From: Henckelia pumila
Lineage: Eukaryota > Streptophyta > Magnoliopsida > Lamiales > Gesneriaceae
Direction of reading: 5' to 3'
Assembly: GCF_033568475.1 (NCBI RefSeq)
Contig: NC_133123.1
Span: forward strand, 129,490,930-129,554,929
Length of the DNA stretch: 64,000 bases
Part shown: positions 60,982 through 64,000 of the stretch, one piece after another
Position numbering within the stretch: the first letter of the stretch is position 1
Layout of the letters: each line of letters begins with the position of its first letter
Program-made: the position numbers and the translations under genes
The notes under the pieces: generated by a model
The model's database searches: none
What the model was told of the DNA's origin: nothing
The model's input: only the letters and a program-made list of their open reading frames with translations

Positions 60982-62152
60982 ATGAAGACCATTCTGTCGT
61001 CGGACGCCATGGATATTCCGGAGGGCGTGAAGATCAAGGTGAAGGCTAAATTGATCGAGGTTGAAGGCCCGAGGGGGAAGCTCTCCAGAAATTTCAAGCA
61101 TTTGAACCTCGATTTTCAGCTCATCACCGATGAAGCCACCGGAAAGAAGAAGCTCAAGATCGATGCTTGGTTTGGATCGCGGAAAACTTCCGCCGCCATC
61201 CGCACCGCCCTCAGCCATGTCTCCAATTTGATCAAGGGAGTCACTCTTGGCTACCGATACAAGATGCGTTTCGTCTACGCCCATTTTCCCATCAACGCAT
61301 CCATTACCAACACCGGAAAGTCTATTGAGATCCGTAACTTCCTTGGGGAGAAGAAGGTGCGTCTTTTCCTGAGTTTTTCGATTTGATGTTTTTGTTGAAA
61401 TTTTTTTACTGGGTTCGGTTTATTATTATATTTTTTTGCGCATCCGAATGTGTAACTTCATTGTGTTTATATCAACTTGTTGTAAGTAAAAGTCTTTTTG
61501 ATGATGATTAAATGCTCAAATATGTTATTTAGGAATCTCGGACTTTATTTGCTTATCATGCTGTTGTTTTCCCTTTCTTGGTTTCGGTATCAGCAATTTT
61601 GGAACTTGATGCTGGAGGGGATGCCACTATCACCTGCGTAAAGAAAAAAATATCTTGCGAAAAATTTAATCAAAGAGCCAGTATGCTAAGATGTCTGCAG
61701 TTGGGTTTAATCGAATATATGTAATTTCCATATTTGGACTTGGTTTTATACAAGTCGCTGATAGAAACTTAGTTGAATCCCCCGTTTAACTAGGTGAAAT
61801 ATATAAATGTAAGCCAATGGTTGCATTATACTTTTAATTGTTCTCACCAGGTGAGAAAGGTTGATATGCTCGAAGGAGTTTCAATTGTGCGGTCTGAGAA
61901 GGTCAAGGACGAATTAGTTTTGGATGGCAATGACATTGAGCTTGTTTCTCGGTCTGCTGCCTTGATAAATCAGGTATACAATCCCTCAGTGAATTTTATT
62001 TTGTGTTTCAAGTTACTTGTGTGTGTTATTCATTATGGCTTGCACCCTCTTACGTATCTGGACAGAAATGCCATGTGAAGAATAAGGATATCCGAAAATT
62101 CCTTGATGGTATCTATGTTAGTGAGAAGGGAGCTATTGCTGAGGAAGAATGA
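60982..62152 (+). CDS. RPL9: 60S ribosomal protein L9 (uL6)
   Basis: Three exons: 60982-61356, 61851-61973 and 62066-62152, all phase 0 with GT-AG introns, encoding 194 residues, the standard plant RPL9 length. The protein is a core component of the large cytosolic ribosomal subunit near the stalk and GTPase centre. Diagnostic segments are [66 protein letters not shown] and [21 protein letters not shown] chose the ATG at 60982 ([11 protein letters not shown]), as in all plant homologues; the in-frame GTG 15 bases upstream is ignored. It looks fully functional. Confidence 0.97.
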
Positions 62153-63369
62153 ATAGCTAAATGTTTGGTTGCTAGCTCCCTATTTTGAATGCCTTGTTCT
62201 ATCGGTTTAATCAAGTTTATTTGGGACCCTTCTTCGACAATTTTGAAGACGGATTTAGAACTTCTCAATTGATATGATTGCCGAGTGGCTTCCTTGGTTT
62301 GCCCCTCCATTAATCATCCTTTGAAGTCAGAATCGACTATGTTTTTGTTCTTTTTTAAATCTTGGTACTTAGTCATCATAAATGTGAAACTTGGTGTTTG
62401 TACGCCGTAGTTGGATATTCTTGCAATCTTGCCGCAGTTTTTGTAAGACACCATCTGTTTTCGTGGCAATGACACCTTCGTGAAATTGATAATTAATTCC
62501 CTTGAGCGTATATCAAGTTACGGTATATTCTAATAATCATCTCTCTTATTTTTAAAGTCAACATTATTAGATCTCTCACTTTGAAATGCTATTAGATTAA
62601 AAAAAAGGGTCGCAGATTCCTATTTCAAAAAGTTATACTACTTTTTCAGTAGCATATTCGAGCATATGTCGTGATCTTGCATGTTCACTTGATGAGTTTA
62701 GGTTGAGAATGAATTTGGGTACATGCATTTTTTTTTAATGAGAAGTGAAGTATCCCATCTCTTCTTCTTAAAGAGTACATTTTTTTAAAATAAATTAATT
62801 GTTTGGATAGCAAAAAGATGGTTGCATGGTGCTTTAATTTTCATGAAACATATAAAAGGAATTTAACAATGTTATTTGAACTGCGAATTTATAATCTTCG
62901 GGTCAACCCAACACTGACTTGAGATTTTTGAACTTATTATCGAAAAACCTTCTATCATTCTGTAGAATATAGTCTAATGAAGATTGTCAAATTGTGATCT
63001 TTATTATTAAACTTTCAATGTCGGACTTGGACCACCTTTTCTTTCTATATACAAAATTTCTTCACACACACAGCATACAATATCATCAATACACGAATAT
63101 TCCAATTTGTTGGTGTTAAATGAAAAGGAATAGAAATTTCTTGTCACGGCAAGGTTTTTGTCACAAATTACGTACACTAATTTTACACATCCTTCCTAAA
63201 AAAAAATAATAATAATAAAAAAATTTACGCATCCATATGTCACTATGTAGTGGGCTCCAAATAATTGAATAGCTTCGTTGTGTGGTCAATTGCGTATGAA
63301 ACAACTTCACATCGCCAACCAACATTTCACCACATGCATTCGATCAATCATACAAATGGTCCCAATCCA
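62153..63369. other. Intergenic between RPL9 and the receptor kinase
   Basis: Contains the RPL9 3' untranslated region (to perhaps 62,450) and, at its right end, the 3' region of the minus-strand kinase gene. The middle is AT-rich and no gene or transposon ends are seen. Confidence 0.5.
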
Positions 63370-64000
63370 TCATTTGAAAGAAGCACAAGAGTAGCCACTG
63401 CATAACCCAGTGGCACTGCTATATGGGAACAAAGATACCGGTCGACTCGAAGGCAACTCGGGTACCGGTCTCTCAACGTTCAAGTAGTCCACAACTTGCT
63501 CCATGCTTGGCCTCCCTTTATTGTCATTGAGTGTACACATCAACCCTACTTCCAAAACCCGAATAGCTTGGTCCGCGTTCACCGCCGAGCCCATTCTCTT
63601 ATCCACCAACTTCGCCTTTTCGCCGCTTTCGTGCATGGCCCACGCCAGGTCCAGCAAGCCCACCTTCCCAGGGTCAGACCTCCTGCCCCTGCCCGACACC
63701 ACTTCCAACATGAGCACTCCAAACTCAAAGACGTCGACTTTCTGGCTCACTAATGCCTCGAACTGGGCCGACTCAGTCGAAGACAGCACAAATCCATAAT
63801 CCCCAACCACTGCTCTGAAGCTGACATCAACTAGTACACTGCTGGTTTTCACATTCTTGTGAGCTAATTCCTTGGAATGAACATAGCTGAGCGCTTCTGC
63901 GACATCCTTGATAACCTTAAACCGCCGTGTCCACGGCAATTCTCCGAATCCAAATAGCCACTTATCCAGACTGCCGTTTGGTATGAAATCATACACAATA
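63370..64000 (-). CDS. Lectin-type receptor-like kinase, C-terminal part with degenerate catalytic motifs
   Basis: The minus-strand frame is open from the right edge of the window to the stop at 63370 (about 210 residues), so the N-terminal lectin/membrane parts lie outside. VYDFIPNGSLDKWLF and LPWTRRFKVIKDVAEALSYVHSKE match kinase subdomains V-VI of L-type lectin receptor kinases. The catalytic loop reads AHKNVKTSSVLVD where HRDxKxxN is expected: Arg, the catalytic Asp and the Asn are all replaced. The DFG position is DYG, and the activation segment before VDVFEFGVLMLEVVSGRGRR is much shortened. Subdomains IX-XI follow normally (GLMCTLNDNKGRPSMEQVV). An expressed pseudokinase is likely; a decaying gene is the alternative. 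Subfamily is a recollection. Confidence 0.8.
   Translation of the reverse strand, partial: IVYDFIPNGSLDKWLFGFGELPWTRRFKVIKDVAEALSYVHSKELAHKNVKTSSVLVDVSFRAVVGDYGFVLSSTESAQFEALVSQKVDVFEFGVLMLEVVSGRGRRSDPGKVGLLDLAWAMHESGEKAKLVDKRMGSAVNADQAIRVLEVGLMCTLNDNKGRPSMEQVVDYLNVERPVPELPSSRPVSLFPYSSATGLCSGYSCASFK

Noticed and set aside
60847-61284. 145-codon minus-strand frame
   Set aside because: Antisense to RPL9 exon 1.

Overview
The window is a piece of plant nuclear genome, almost certainly a eudicot: spliced genes with GT-AG introns, an AT-rich background, a plant elongator tRNA-Met gene with an intron, and plant transposon families. Several repeats (a GTGAGACGGTCTCAC MITE, a TTCGAG-rich hAT element, TGTTGCG-type LTRs) recall asterids, particularly Lamiales. 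That placement rests on memory, not on a search.

Host genes fill the left-centre and the far right. They are: a four-exon caffeic-acid-type O-methyltransferase (9,941-11,365, minus); nascent polypeptide-associated complex alpha (19,524-20,843, plus); elongator tRNA-Met (21,526-21,611, plus); a membrane-tethered NAC transcription factor (23,246-25,452, minus); an EF-hand endonuclease/exonuclease/phosphatase-family protein like Arabidopsis At1g02270 (26,749-29,270, minus); ribosomal protein L9 (60,982-62,152, plus); and the C-terminal kinase part of a lectin-type receptor kinase with degenerate catalytic motifs (63,370 to the right edge, minus). All internal exon phases I derived close without a break. 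NAC-alpha and RPL9 both carry telo-box and site II promoter motifs, as is usual for translation genes.

The rest is layered mobile DNA. At the left edge is the right end of a CACTA transposon carrying pieces of at least two recognisable host genes (a GT64 glycosyltransferase and a TMCO4/DUF726 protein). It sits in an LTR-like repeat whose relative lies inverted at 16-17.8 kb. From 3.7 to 8.7 kb are two old tandem duplications. From 12.5 to 17.8 kb is a nest: an LTR remnant contains a miniature LTR element (TRIM), and each LTR of the TRIM contains its own MITE. Next is a fossil of a Caulimoviridae-like pararetrovirus (17.8-19.1 kb).

From 31.9 to 58.8 kb is a large retrotransposon nest. A broken Ty3/gypsy remnant comes first. 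Then comes a Tat/Ogre-like region with two tandem-repeat arrays of about 95 bp units, which is split by a nearly whole Tekay/Del-type chromovirus (36,167-43,834, 5-bp target duplication) and by a nearly whole Ty1-copia element (46,917-56,013, 5-bp target duplication). Just upstream of RPL9 lies a 1.3-kb, almost perfectly palindromic Mutator-like element. I found no wholly new gene system. The strongest leads are the palindrome beside RPL9, the gene-carrying CACTA end, the palindrome array in the chromovirus LTR promoter, the tRNA-seeded tandem repeat, the 52-base G run, and the degenerate kinase.
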